Assembly (NCBI GenBank): GCA_014843695.1
Contig: CM026403.1
Location: 42,935,516 to 42,999,515, forward strand
DNA from: Archivesica marissinica
Lineage: Eukaryota; Mollusca; Bivalvia; Venerida; Vesicomyidae
Reading direction: 5' to 3'
Length of the DNA: 64,000 bases
Part shown: one piece after another, positions 1 through 10,079 of the stretch
How positions within the stretch are numbered: position 1 is the first letter of the stretch
Layout: each line of letters opens with the position of its first letter
Notes under the pieces: generated by a model
The model's database searches: none
What the model was told of the DNA's origin: nothing
What the model saw: only the letters and a program-made list of their open reading frames with translations
Position numbers and translations under genes: made by a program

Positions 1-219
1 TTAATATCTATATTTAGGATTATTCTTAACACCGATGCACACATTTATAACCGTTCATGTCCGAAAAGCTTCAAAATATTGGTCAGAAACCCCGCCGTCG
101 GATCGGGGCGGAAAGTGCTATAGATGCGAAAATGAGCTTCAAAGATAACACTCGAAATAACAGATCTCCAAACAAATTATGTAGTTCTAGGTCTTATATA
201 TAGGACTAACAATGATTGT
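1..219. other. unassigned AT-rich DNA at the window edge
   Basis: I see no ORF, repeat or RNA motif that I can support here. It leads into a short minus-strand SINE remnant. Confidence 0.4.
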
Positions 220-265
220 GGGAAACAAGCTATACATTACAACTTATAAGTTATATTAATCACTC
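220..265 (-). mobile_element. remnant of SINE family 1 (3' end only)
   Basis: The stretch with CTTATATTAATCACTCTC near 236-268 is the reverse complement of the 3' body of the family 1 SINE (compare 7088-7125 on the plus strand). Only the tail is present. It directly abuts the LINE fragment that follows. Confidence 0.5.
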
Positions 266-269
266 TCAT

Positions 270-744
270 CGCGTCAACATCAATCAAAGAACGAGCATAT
301 TTCACTCTAGTTAGGCCACTCATGGAATACGCCAGCTCAGTTTGGGACCCGTATACGGAATCAAATATGAACAAACTGGACATGGTTCAACGTAGAGCTG
401 CCAGATACGTGCTAAATAGACAGCACAACACATCCAGTGTTACCGGCATGCTGCACCAACTAAAGTGGAGGTCTACCAGAGACAGGCGAAAGGACGCGAG
501 ACTGGCCATGCTGTATAGAATAGACAGAGGACTTGTTGCTACCGGTAAAGGTGACAGACTGGTTCCCCCACGGCGTAAATCACGCCATGATCACCAACGT
601 GCCTACCAGCTTCTCACCTGCCGCATTGACACCAGGAAGATGTCATTCTTCCCAAGGACAGTCAGAGACTGGAATGCCCTGCCTCCAGACATTGTGGAAG
701 TGGACACCCTGGATACATTCAAGTCCCGGGTGTCAGTACTCTAA
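270..744 (+). pseudogene. 5'-truncated CR1/jockey-type LINE, C-terminal part of the RT ORF
   Basis: An open frame from about 283 to the stop at 744 reads KERAYFTLVRPLMEYASSVW and continues through a QRRAARYV motif, a DRR motif and a FPRTVRDWNALP motif. This is the typical C-terminus downstream of the RT palm in CR1/jockey LINEs, and it aligns by eye with residues about 1040-1215 of the intact element at 1319-4966, although the sequence is clearly a different subfamily. The endonuclease and RT core are absent, as expected of a 5'-truncated insertion. The remaining frame has no internal stop, so it is relatively young, but no ATG-initiated function is implied. The 3' UTR probably runs to about 860. 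Confidence 0.8.
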
Positions 745-914
745 ATCATTAACAGATACTTGTTTTTAACCATATTTGAACTGTAAATAGCTGTTTCGCT
801 GAAGGATATACTCCCTCTGAGCATGTGTTAACTCTTACTAAGCAAAATCTTCAACGAGTTGAAGGAGGCTTATAAACGGCAGAAACAGAAACTCTCACTG
901 GTGCAGATGACGGC

Positions 915-1012
915 GTATTTGTGGTCATTGGTGTGGGAGAAAACGGGGAGTTCCCGGAGAAAATCCACCTATCTGATCTGGTGACCTCGGTACCATTTTA
1001 GGCAAGGAACAT
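915..1012 (-). mobile_element. fragment related to SINE family 1
   Basis: GTCATTGGTGTGGGAGAAAA and the following CCCGGAGAAAATCCACCT are the reverse complement of the TTTCTCCGGG...TCCCACACGAATGAC segment of the family 1 SINE. Head and tail are missing. It may be part of the 5' leader of the LINE that follows, but this cannot be settled from one copy. Confidence 0.45.
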
Positions 1013-1318
1013 AATTTGACTTGGCTCTCTTTCTGCGGGTGTTACAACTTACACACCGCGATAGAGTCTTCCAAAGAAATGCACAGAGGAGAGAGAGCTT
1101 GCGCAACCGGAAGTAGTCGCGTTTTTCATTGCTGATAAAAATTGGCAACTAATTAATTAATTACACAGCGAGTAGAGTGTTTTGAAGGTTTTCATCTGGT
1201 TTGAATATTGTATTTTATCTCCCTGCTCAATTTGGCTAAGTAAGATATGTCTGGCTAGGCGTTTGAAGCTGGTTACCGCCCTCGACCCCTTGTCTTCATC
1301 GTACTAGAGGAATCCAAG
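1013..1318 (+). promoter_or_regulatory. probable 5' UTR / internal promoter of the CR1-like LINE
   Basis: About 300 bp lie directly before the LINE start codon. The sequence ends in CCAAGATGGCGGCC at the first ATG (1314-1327), and a second AAGATGGCGGCC lies at 1346-1357. AAGATGGCGGC is the known YY1-binding core, also used at the start of mammalian L1. That this is a promoter here is inference. The true 5' end of the element is not visible without a second copy. Confidence 0.4.
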
Positions 1319-4300
1319 ATGGCGGCCTCCAGGGCACAGAAAAAAAAGATGGCGGCCCCCAGAGTTTTGAAATCACTTGTACTAGAATTTCTGCTTGCGG
1401 TGTTTGTCATCTACCGTATCAGCCACAGTCAACCATCTTCAACACTATTCTCTCCTACTGTATCTGTGGGATTAATGTTTAGAACCCACCATGTGAAGTC
1501 CTTCTCATTTGCTGAGACTAGAAACATCTCGACCAGTAAACATTGTAACACCTCACCAGGCAGAGACAGACAAACTTTATGTGTATTATTAATAATTATA
1601 TCTGGTGATGTCCAACTAAATCCAGGACCTGGAAATGCTTCCATTTTTCCGTGTGGTACATGTGAAGACCCTGTAGCATGGACTCAACAAGGTGTTTGCT
1701 GCAACAACTGCAGTGTGTGGTATCACAAAACTTGTGGTGATATTAGTTCTAAAAACCTATCCTATCTTGGTAGATCAAGCGTTATTTGGCACTGCTGTAA
1801 ATGCGAAAGTATAAATGTTGACAGTTTCACTTTTAACAGCTTTGAACTGTATACAACCAACATGCTCGAACCACTATCAAATTGTGATATATCTATGGAG
1901 TCGGTAACATCATCATGTTTTAGTCCACTTCATACGAGTAGTCCTCAATGTAGACCCATAACATCAAGACGTGTGAATCGTACTTCATCATCAGGCTCTG
2001 CCCTGTCCTGGCATAGTTCTCATAAAACGAGTGCAAATGGTATTATCCAACCAAAAAGCTCCAACCTTAGACTTTTAACCGTAAACTGTTGCAGTGTGAA
2101 AATAAACCAATCAGAATTTAAAGCCTCTGCAGAATACATAAAACCTGATATTATATGTGCGACAGAATCTTGGCTTAGAGGTATCAAACCGAGTAAAGAC
2201 CCTGAAAAGAATGCCATTAAGACTAGTGAAATTTTTCCTAAAACTATGAAAGTTCACCGTAATGACAGAACTTCTGGAATAGGCGGTGGCGTCTTCACTG
2301 CTTTCAACGAAGGAATAGTATCCGAAGAACAATCTACATTAGTGACCGACTGTGAAATCATCTGGTCCAAAGTGAAACTTAAACGGAAGAAACACTTATT
2401 TGTGGGAACTTTTTACATGCCGCATAGAAATATGAATGATATTCAAAAACTAAATGACTCGCTCCTCAAACTCACCGACAACGACAAAAGTAAGCACATC
2501 ATTTTAGCAGGAGATTTTAACTGTCCTGACATTGATTGGAAGACTATACAAGTGAAACCGGGCGTTTCAAATAGAGATGTGAAACCGGGCGTTTCAAATA
2601 GAGATGTTCAACAGGCGCTCCTAGATCTTACCATCGAGCACAACCTAACACAGATCCACGACCAACCAACCAGAAATGACAACCTACTTGATCTTGTATT
2701 CACCAACAACCCGTCGCTGGTCAAGACTTCAACATCAGTCCCAGGAATTAGTGATCATGCAATGGTAGTCACAGACATCAACATCCTGCCTCATTATGTG
2801 AAACAGATACCTAGAAAGATCTTTATCTACTCGAAAGCAAACTGGGATAACATTTATAACGATATTAATGCTCTTTCAGATGACATCATTGTCGAAAGTA
2901 CCAAACAGGATATTTCTATTAATGAACTCTGGTGTAAATTTAAACACGGAATTAATGAAACGGTATCAAAAAACATTCCATCTAAGACATCGAAAAAACG
3001 TCAATCAGTGCCATGGTTCAGTCGGAGGTTAAGAAAGATGACTAACAGGAAAGCCCGTCTCTACAAGCACGCGAAGAAGACTAACCAGTGGAACAGCTAC
3101 CGAGCCTTCCAGAAAGTCTGCAAAAAAGAATTCAAAAAGGCCGAGATAGACCATATAAACGATACGATCCAGCAAGGTCTCGATGATAAAAACACCAAAC
3201 CCTTTTGGCGATATGTAAAATCCAAACGACAGGATAATTTTGGAATTTCGCCATTGAAAAGGATGGGACAATTATTTAACAACAGTAAAGAGAAAGCTCA
3301 AATACTTGTAGAACAATTTCAGTCAGTCTTCACCAAGGATGATACCTCAACCCAATTACCGGAAATGTCCACCAAAGTAAAGAAGACAATCCCCTCACTA
3401 GTTATCACAACTAAAGGAGTCGAAAAGTTGCTATTAAACATAAACCAGAACAAGGCTACCGGACCAGACAGTATAGCCAACATCATTCTAAAGAACTGCG
3501 CTGTACAGATTGTACCCTGCTTCCAGGCGATATTCCAGCACTCGATCAATACAGGCCAACTCCCCACTGATTGGAGGGATGCTAACATAGCCCCAGTATT
3601 TAAAAAAGGCGACGTGCACCTCCCAGAAAACTATCGTCCGGTATCACTCACATGTGTTACATGTAAACTACTCGAACACATCATTTGTCGTCATATTCTC
3701 AACCACCTAGACAAGAATAAGATACTAACCACACTTCAACACGGCTTTCGCTCCGGGTACTCATGCGAGACACAATTGCTCACTACTGTGCACGATCTTC
3801 TCAAGAAGTATGACGCGGGCAACCAGGTGGACATGGTAATCCTTGACTTTTCAAAGGCCTTCGATACCGTGCCTCATGAGAAGCTCCTATACAAGATGCG
3901 CAACTATGGCGTAGATGGCAACATCAACAGCTGGCTCCGTCACTTCCTCACCCAGCGCCACATGAAAGTCGTTGTCGAAGGTGAACACTCTGAATCGGTC
4001 ACAGTGGATTCCGGTGTACCACAGGGTACAGTATTAGGGCCATTATTATTCTTGTGCCACATAAATGATCTCCCAGAAACAGTGAAATCACAGGTCAGAC
4101 TTTTTGCCGACGATTGCTTGCTTTATCGAATTATTAAGACCAGACAAGACCATCTTATTTTACAGCAAGATCTTTTAGCACTTGAGAAATGGGCCACCAC
4201 ATGGGGAATGAAATTTAACGCCAAGAAATGTTATTTAATGAGTATCAACAGCAAATCATCAAATTTCTACAGTTTAAACAACCAGATACTTCAACAAGTT

Positions 4301-4966
4301 CAAGAAAATCCATACTTAGGAGCCACTATCTCCGAAGATCTGAAGTGGGACTCGCATATCACTAAATTAGTCAAAAAAGCAAACTCTTCACTTGGTTTCC
4401 TGAGAAGAAACTTGAAATACTGCCCTCAATCATGCAGAAGATCAGCATATTTGGCACTGGTACGCTCCACACTAGAGTACAGTTCAACAGTCTGGGACCC
4501 CTATTATGCAAAGGACATCGATAGGATAGAAAGAGTGCAACGCCAAGCTGCAAGATTCATCTCTGGCGACTACAAGAGTATAGATGAAGGTTGCGTCACC
4601 AAGATGCTAAGCGACTTGAAACTCCCCTCATTACAAGACCGACGGAAGATGAATCGCCTAGTATTCTTCTACAAGGTGGTCGAGGGGCTGGTGCCAGCCT
4701 TCCCGTGCCAAGATTTTCTTACATCAGAAAGACCTAAACGCAGAATCAAGCCAAAACAATATAAAGACTGTGTCGTAAAAAATGTGTTAGAAAACTATGT
4801 GAACAATAATTCAAAGTGTTTCGTTATAGAGCAGGGTAGAACAGACAAATATACAAACTCTTACTTCCCCAAAACTATAAAAGACTGGAACAAACTTGAA
4901 GATAGTTTTGTGTGCGCCAAATCAACTGAGAGCTTTAGGTCAGCTCTTTCAGCCAAATTATTATAG
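1319..4966 (+). CDS. intact CR1-like non-LTR retrotransposon polyprotein (2A-like, PHD finger, endonuclease, reverse transcriptase)
   Basis: A 1215-residue ORF without interruption. A hydrophobic segment lies at about residues 20-33. A 2A-like motif GDVQLNPGP sits at 96-104 and would release the short N-terminus by ribosome skipping. A PHD-type zinc finger (CGTC, CCNNC, WYHKTC, HCCKC) spans about 112-162. The apurinic-type endonuclease starts near 250 (RLLTVNCCSV) with TESW at 282-285, AGDFN at 397-401 and SDH at 478-480. The RT domain runs from about 700, with GPD at 715-717, LDFSKAFD at 842-849, GVPQGTVLGPLLF at 899-911 and the catalytic FADD at 929-932. The C-terminus has the usual WDPY and DRR motifs. 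In these families the endonuclease nicks target DNA and the RT primes on the nick. A 9-residue repeat, VKPGVSNRD twice (412-429), lies between the GDFN and SDH motifs. An open frame this long suggests a recently active copy. Confidence 0.95.
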   Translation: MAASRAQKKKMAAPRVLKSLVLEFLLAVFVIYRISHSQPSSTLFSPTVSVGLMFRTHHVKSFSFAETRNISTSKHCNTSPGRDRQTLCVLLIIISGDVQLNPGPGNASIFPCGTCEDPVAWTQQGVCCNNCSVWYHKTCGDISSKNLSYLGRSSVIWHCCKCESINVDSFTFNSFELYTTNMLEPLSNCDISMESVTSSCFSPLHTSSPQCRPITSRRVNRTSSSGSALSWHSSHKTSANGIIQPKSSNLRLLTVNCCSVKINQSEFKASAEYIKPDIICATESWLRGIKPSKDPEKNAIKTSEIFPKTMKVHRNDRTSGIGGGVFTAFNEGIVSEEQSTLVTDCEIIWSKVKLKRKKHLFVGTFYMPHRNMNDIQKLNDSLLKLTDNDKSKHIILAGDFNCPDIDWKTIQVKPGVSNRDVKPGVSNRDVQQALLDLTIEHNLTQIHDQPTRNDNLLDLVFTNNPSLVKTSTSVPGISDHAMVVTDINILPHYVKQIPRKIFIYSKANWDNIYNDINALSDDIIVESTKQDISINELWCKFKHGINETVSKNIPSKTSKKRQSVPWFSRRLRKMTNRKARLYKHAKKTNQWNSYRAFQKVCKKEFKKAEIDHINDTIQQGLDDKNTKPFWRYVKSKRQDNFGISPLKRMGQLFNNSKEKAQILVEQFQSVFTKDDTSTQLPEMSTKVKKTIPSLVITTKGVEKLLLNINQNKATGPDSIANIILKNCAVQIVPCFQAIFQHSINTGQLPTDWRDANIAPVFKKGDVHLPENYRPVSLTCVTCKLLEHIICRHILNHLDKNKILTTLQHGFRSGYSCETQLLTTVHDLLKKYDAGNQVDMVILDFSKAFDTVPHEKLLYKMRNYGVDGNINSWLRHFLTQRHMKVVVEGEHSESVTVDSGVPQGTVLGPLLFLCHINDLPETVKSQVRLFADDCLLYRIIKTRQDHLILQQDLLALEKWATTWGMKFNAKKCYLMSINSKSSNFYSLNNQILQQVQENPYLGATISEDLKWDSHITKLVKKANSSLGFLRRNLKYCPQSCRRSAYLALVRSTLEYSSTVWDPYYAKDIDRIERVQRQAARFISGDYKSIDEGCVTKMLSDLKLPSLQDRRKMNRLVFFYKVVEGLVPAFPCQDFLTSERPKRRIKPKQYKDCVVKNVLENYVNNNSKCFVIEQGRTDKYTNSYFPKTIKDWNKLEDSFVCAKSTESFRSALSAKLL

Positions 4967-5690
4967 ACTCTCTCTCTCCGACGTGTACATGCCGAAAGGA
5001 TTCTACGTCGTATCCATTCAGATCAGCACAGCCTCAATTCAGACATCACAAATTGTGTAAAAAAAATGTAGGCTAATATTAGGAGTTACACATTCAATTC
5101 TGAAGATCACAAAATATTAACACCCAATTGCAAACAAATGCATATATATAGTCAAGTGTCATATTCACTACCGTGTCCTACGTGCCGACCCCATTTGCCT
5201 GAAGGTCACATTTTTTACTTTTTACATATTATTTACCAACCATTCAGAACCGAAATAATACGAACATTACTCACTCTCTTCTTGTAAATCAGCGCCACTC
5301 AAATTTCTGCGAGAAAGTATTGCATTTCGTTGAAGAAACGGTTTTAACCGGGTTAACCGCTGGAGAATCATGTTTGTTCTTTCGTTAGGTAGTTAGTTCA
5401 GCCCGATTCTCTCCCTTGTGTAATCTCGGCCAAAGTCTCGCGTGGCCGCATAGGATTGGAGAGTTCGACATGATTCTGCTGTACTACAGTCGAACATTGG
5501 TAAGGACTAAACCTCGAATTAGATAGAAATCTATATAAAATAGTAGTGACATGTATAGAGTACAGAAAACTTCCGCACATTTTGCCTCCTTTACAAGTTT
5601 TCAAAATATCTTTGTGTATATTTGTGTTTGGTAACATGCGTACACAGTCTAAAGAACGTGACCATTCAAGTTGTGTCTTTATATCATCGA
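4967..5690 (+). other. LINE 3' UTR and unassigned flank
   Basis: The first few hundred bases are presumably the 3' UTR of the LINE. I cannot find the 3' terminus, because no clear short terminal repeat or poly-A tail is visible. Minus-strand open frames from 5398 to 5742 do not match anything I recognise apart from joining the LINE fragment that follows. Confidence 0.35.
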
Positions 5691-5694
5691 CTTG

Positions 5695-6000
5695 GGACTC
5701 AATAAAAAAAATTCCAATCTGAACCAAAGGTCTCATTGACACTTGGAGAATAAAGTTTTTTAAAATATGAACCCCATTGTTGTGTTATCGAGTATGCATC
5801 GCGATAAATAATATTATTAAAATTGATATCACTGCCCACGTTACTGCCATTCCCTTTGCGTGTTGACTTCAGTACGCGCCAAAAATGATCTCGATCAATT
5901 TCTGCAGATCGATCGCGCTTGTCGTCTTGTTCAGTCATATATGTTTGAACACAATGTCTATGAACCCGCCGGAAGTCGTGCCTGTGGGTAAGACCAATGT
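5695..6000 (-). pseudogene. LINE fragment: region between endonuclease and RT
   Basis: On the minus strand the reading contains DRDHFWRVLKSTRKGNG, then YSITQQWGSYFKKLYSP. This is the FWR...K(x)G...F..YF..LY(T/S)P pattern found between the endonuclease and RT domains of many LINEs. No endonuclease or RT motifs flank it in frame, so it is a broken internal piece. The family is not the same as the element at 1319-4966. Confidence 0.55.
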
Positions 6001-6186
6001 GCTTGTTAGTCATAAAACATATTAATCTAGTATATATCAATGACTTAATTGGTAAAACTAATATAAATATATATGGATTAAACAAACATCTTTTTCAGGA
6101 ATATCAATTTTTAAAAGATATTTAATATTCATCGCCCTGAGCTATAGGTATCAATATAAAAGATATTCGAAGTTTCATTGAAACAG

Positions 6187-6430
6187 ACGAATCTGTAGTC
6201 CAGTGGTTAACACACTGGAAGGGTAATCCATTGATCGCAGGTTCGATCCACTGTCTGACCATAATAAAATTAACAGTCTTTCAGATGGGACTTTAAACAG
6301 AGGTATCGTGTCGGTGAAAATAACCAGAGGAGACTCTGGAATGGGTCTCGTTCTATATCATTGCACTATCCTTCAAAAATCTAAAATGACCAATCTCTTC
6401 AGAAGGCGTCGCTCATATGGGTAAAGAAAG
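6187..6430 (+). mobile_element. SINE family 3 (tRNA-Thr-like head), copy 1
   Basis: The copy opens with a tRNA-like head: A box near GTCCAGTGGTTAACACACTG and B box GGTTCGATCC at about 6239-6248. The body contains AACAGTCTTTCAGATGGGAC, GAGACTCTGGAATGGGTCTC and TCATTGCACTATCC. The same body recurs at 18783-19068 (minus) and 43976-44236 (plus), which defines the family. In the best copies the anticodon-loop position reads CTGGTAA, resembling tRNA-Thr(GGT). It is a retroposon rather than a working tRNA. Confidence 0.8.
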
Positions 6431-6908
6431 AATATGGCATCTACAACATCTGAACTAAATTTGGTGCTTTTGGAAGAATTTGAACGAAAATATCCCTACG
6501 GGTCCCCACTAATGGATACAGATACAATTACGATTACGTTTCTTCATTTCTGCAATAGTAATTTCAGGCAATACACGAATGACATAGATATACTAGTATG
6601 CATATCACTGTTTCTAGAACATATTACTGAGAATATTATCTTGAAATAACAATGGTCAACAGAGGATCTTATATTTGCATAATATAGTTATAATTTACTC
6701 TAAAACAAGGTCATTTATAAATTGAAATTGTAATGGTCAGATTGTGGGTTAATGTACATGGCACATATATGACCATTCTGATATTATTGATGGACACTGG
6801 ACTATTGTTGAATGTGTTGACACTTGCACAGACGAGAGATGCAATACCAATGTGGACGTTATTGTCAATTGCTATAGTGCAAGACCTAGAACTGATATAA
6901 TATAGTAG
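6431..6908. other. unassigned intergenic DNA
   Basis: A 71-codon frame (6434-6649) is open but shows no recognisable motif. It begins inside the tail of the SINE and is probably chance. I see nothing else. Confidence 0.35.
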
Positions 6909-6911
6909 TTA

Positions 6912-7160
6912 GTGTGGCTGTCCGATTAATGCAGTGGTTAGCTCGCTTCTGATAAATGCAACCCGGGTTCAATCCCCGGACCGGGAAGTGCGTGAGATGG
7001 TATGATGGTCGCCAGATCTGACAGGTGGGGTTTCTCCGGGTACCCCGGTTTCCTCCCACACGAATGACATATGCGCTTTCATCAGCTCCAACGAGAGTGA
7101 TTAATATAAGTTGTTAAAACTTGCTTCGCAATCGTTGTAAAATAAATAAAGTTCAAACTT
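6912..7160 (+). mobile_element. SINE family 1 (tRNA-Val-like head), copy 1
   Basis: The head GGCTGTCCGATTAATGCAGT has A-box character and GGGTTCAATCC at about 6965-6975 is a B box. The body contains CTCCGGGTACCCCGGTTTCC, TCCCACACGAATGAC and GAGAGTGATTAATATAAG. The copy ends in an AAATAAATAAAG tail. Full or partial copies recur at 55245-55492 and 61970-62178, with minus-strand remnants near 220 and 915. In other copies the anticodon-loop position reads CTCACCA, suggesting a tRNA-Val origin. Confidence 0.85.
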
Positions 7161-7343
7161 ATTTGTTGGTGGTTAATTGTTGACAATTGAGCTGGTGGGA
7201 TTCAATGCACATACTAACAACATAAGATTGGTGCGATGCCTCATGTTTGATGTTAGGTTATACACATTTAGATTAGCGCGATTGTTCCTAAATCTGATAT
7301 TAATCACTATCGAGACCTCATTCATGTTGAAATCCGTCCCAAT

Positions 7344-7367
7344 GAGAGAGAGAGGGGGAGAGAGGGG

Positions 7368-7398
<31 letters not shown>

Positions 7399-7412
7399 CG
7401 AGAGTGAGAGCG
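7344..7412. repeat. (GA)n microsatellite
   Basis: About 70 bp of GAGAGA with a few G and C interruptions. It lies just upstream of a LINE endonuclease remnant. Confidence 0.9.
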
Positions 7413-7437
7413 CGTAAGTGCAAATTCAAGGGAATGT

Positions 7438-7620
7438 ATGATGATTTCCCCCATAGACTTCTTTAATCTCCAACAAATTGTACATAATCCCACCAGAAAT
7501 GAGAATAGTTTAGATATATTCCTGACCAACACTCCCTCATCACTTCACAACACAAATATCCTCCCATGTTTAAGATATTCTGATTATTTCATTGTGCATC
7601 ACATATCTCTTGTGTCTTAA
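7438..7620 (+). pseudogene. LINE endonuclease fragment
   Basis: The frame reads NLQQIVHNPTRNENSLDIFL followed by TNTPSSL and then YSDYFIV. This matches the LxQ(I/V)V..PTR..N.LDLxxTN.PS...SDH.(I/V)V block at the C-terminal end of LINE endonucleases. The catalytic SDH has become SDY and the frame stops soon after, so the piece is dead. Nothing of the RT follows. Confidence 0.7.
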
Positions 7621-7762
7621 CACCATCGCAGTCATACACAGCATTGAGCGTTGGAAGTAATATGTAGAGATGAGATAATAAGACAGAATGAGCATCAGTA
7701 GCAGTATGTACATTTGTATATCATTAGTCCGCACAGTACTGTCTACAGACACCCAGTCTACA

Positions 7763-8290
7763 TAATATCAAGTGTGGAGTCAGATAAATATGTGGAAAAG
7801 ATACCCATGTCTCCACATCGAATGGTATTATCAAGTATGGAGTCAGATCTATATGTATGGAAAAGCTACCCCGTCTCCTCATCGTAGGATATAATCAAGT
7901 ATGGCGTCATATCTATGTGCATGGAAAAGTTACCCCCGTCTCCTCATCGTAGGATATAATCAAGTATGGAGTTAGATCTATGTGCATGGAAAAGTGACCC
8001 CGTCTCCTCATCGTAGGATATAATCAAGTATGGAGTCATATCTATGTGCATGGAAAAGTTACCCCCGTCTCCTCATCGTAGGATATAATCAAGTATGGAG
8101 TCAGATCTATATGTATGGAAAAGTTACCCCCGTCTCCACATGGTAGGATATAATCAAGTATGGAGTCAGATCTATATGTATGGAAAAGTGACCCCCGTCT
8201 CCTCATCGTAGGACATAATCAAGTATGGAGTCAGATCTATATGTATGGGAAAGTGACCCCCGTCTCCTCATCGTAGGATATAATCAAGTA
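7763..8290. repeat. minisatellite, about 65-bp unit, 8 copies
   Basis: The unit core AATCAAGTATGGAGTCAGAT is followed by a CCCCCGTCTCCTCATCGTAG block. Units at the left edge are the most diverged and the later ones nearly identical. Confidence 0.9.
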
Positions 8291-9239
8291 TATGCAAAGT
8301 AAAAGCAAACCAGCATGTACATGTAGCTTCCAGTCAGTATGTTGTGGCGAATAGTAGATAACTCGTATTTACTGATTATAAAAATAAGTACTCAACTCTC
8401 CAACATCCATAAACAACTGACAACGTTCTTACATGTCACCATTTATCATTTTATAAAATCTCCGACCATAAATAAAGTTTGAATTGAATTAAAAACAATC
8501 AAAGCACATAAAATGGCACATATAGCACAACTTAGCAGAACCCAAAAGACAATATAGAATAGTTGTATGTTTTCGTTGAACAATTGTGGTATACCAAGCA
8601 CAGTCCAATATCTTCTTTTTCTTTCTATTTTCACCCAGGTCAGTGCGTTGTGGCGGTGAGTATGTTTACCTATGTTTACTGATCATATAAACCAGTACTC
8701 AACTATTCAACCTACATAAGCAACTGATAACTTTTTCACATCGATAGATAGTTTAATTTTAAAGTGCAACCTGTACATACAATCAATGCATTACAACAAC
8801 CAGACGCATGGGCTTGCGGTGTACTAACATGTAATATATCACAATCAGTACAATGAATGAACAAAATAATCAGTTTGTAGAACTTTCCTTTAAATATGAC
8901 GCAAAGAATATAGATAATTATTTTAGATGAACATATCACCATTTGTCCCTGATAGCAGGATATTTTGGATTGACAGTATCATGTCACGGCGGGGTAGCCT
9001 AGTTAGTTCTCGGCCGTCGCGAGATGTTATTGAAATTCCATCGACTCATTGACGAAATGTTACCAGAAAAAGTTATTTCTATCTAAGTGCCTGCTGGTAG
9101 GGAGCAGATTCATACCCTGTGAATAGCGGTGAAATGCTTGTTCTAACGACGGCATGGTGTTGAATCAGGTTGCTGTATCTTTCCCCGCTATATCGAGGCT
9201 CTCCTATTGGATAAGTTTACATGCTAGACCCCCCCCCCC
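8291..9239. other. intergenic DNA with a diverged direct duplication
   Basis: 8325-8430 (TATGTTGTGGCGAATAGTAG, later TACTCAACTCTCCAACATCC) and 8640-8735 (GTGCGTTGTGGCGGTGAGTA, later TACTCAACTATTCAACCTAC) are diverged copies of one another. 9037-9085 (CATCGACTCATTGACGAAAT) resembles 15370-15420, so a dispersed repeat is also present. A C-homopolymer lies at 9230-9239. Confidence 0.4.
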
Positions 9240-9437
9240 ATGAAGGCTCTTTGTGGGCTTTTGTTGGTCATTGTGTGTCTTTGGGTTTTCGTACTGAGCT
9301 GTGTGATCGAACTATACTATTGGTCACAAACATACAGGGGATATGATAAATACAAGCCAGCCGCCAACAGTGGCCATCAGTTATTTCCAGCAAACATTAA
9401 GAACCGGAAATGTGAAGAGTTATCGCCCGTCTCGTAA
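9240..9437 (+). other. small ORF with an N-terminal hydrophobic segment, doubtful gene
   Basis: 65 codons. Residues 4-27 are strongly hydrophobic (LCGLLLVIVCLWVFVLSCVI), like a signal anchor, followed by a polar tail. It starts immediately after a run of nine C's. No splice partner, repeat family or homolog is recognisable, and it stands alone among transposon debris. It could be the first exon of a membrane protein or chance. Confidence 0.15.
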
Positions 9438-10079
9438 AGCGGTGTAATTTAACGGTTAAGAAAATTTATTGTTGAAAATGGATATTTTAGGTCAAATGGT
9501 GTCATCGATACAGTGGTCTGGGATTGGTTGAAAAAGTATAGGAAAACTCTTAAGAGTTATTGACACATGAACTGATTGGCTGAGTAGGTATTGTCAGCAA
9601 TAATGAAAATGACTTCTAAATATTAAAATACAATATATGCGCAGCATTTTGGAATATTTTGGAATACATGTATGTGCATACTATTTGGTGACAAATAAAC
9701 ACCATATTATTAATGCAGATGTCAGTGCTTCATTCACCACCAACTTACATTCAGAGTAGGGGGTGGGGCCTGGGTGCCTTTAGAGGGAAATATAAAAAAA
9801 CGCACTTAGTTAACTGACGACCACCCCTTCGAAAACCACAGAATTACGATTCCGGGCCTCTTTGATACTGAATAACTAGCAAAGTAGGCGATGTGACCCC
9901 ACAAGACCGGGTATATGTATGTAGCCTGGTATACTAGCTGCTAAGTGACACCAAGTATGACTCTCTATCTTGGCCTGGGTGGAGTATACACTTAGCCAAC
10001 TGACGACCACCCCGTTGACTAAGTGTAGGGTATAGCCGATACATAAGGGCGGCAATATAAATGAGGCAAAACACTACAG
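9438..10079. other. unassigned intergenic DNA
   Basis: A short phrase, AACTGACGACCACCCC, occurs twice (about 9812 and 9995), each copy next to a TTAG/CTTAG stretch. These are probably remnants of a small dispersed repeat. I see nothing coding. Confidence 0.3.

Noticed and set aside
9240..9437. Short secreted or membrane protein gene
   Set aside because: Only a hydrophobic start in a 65-codon frame after a C-run; no splice sites or homolog recognised. Kept in the feature list only as doubtful.
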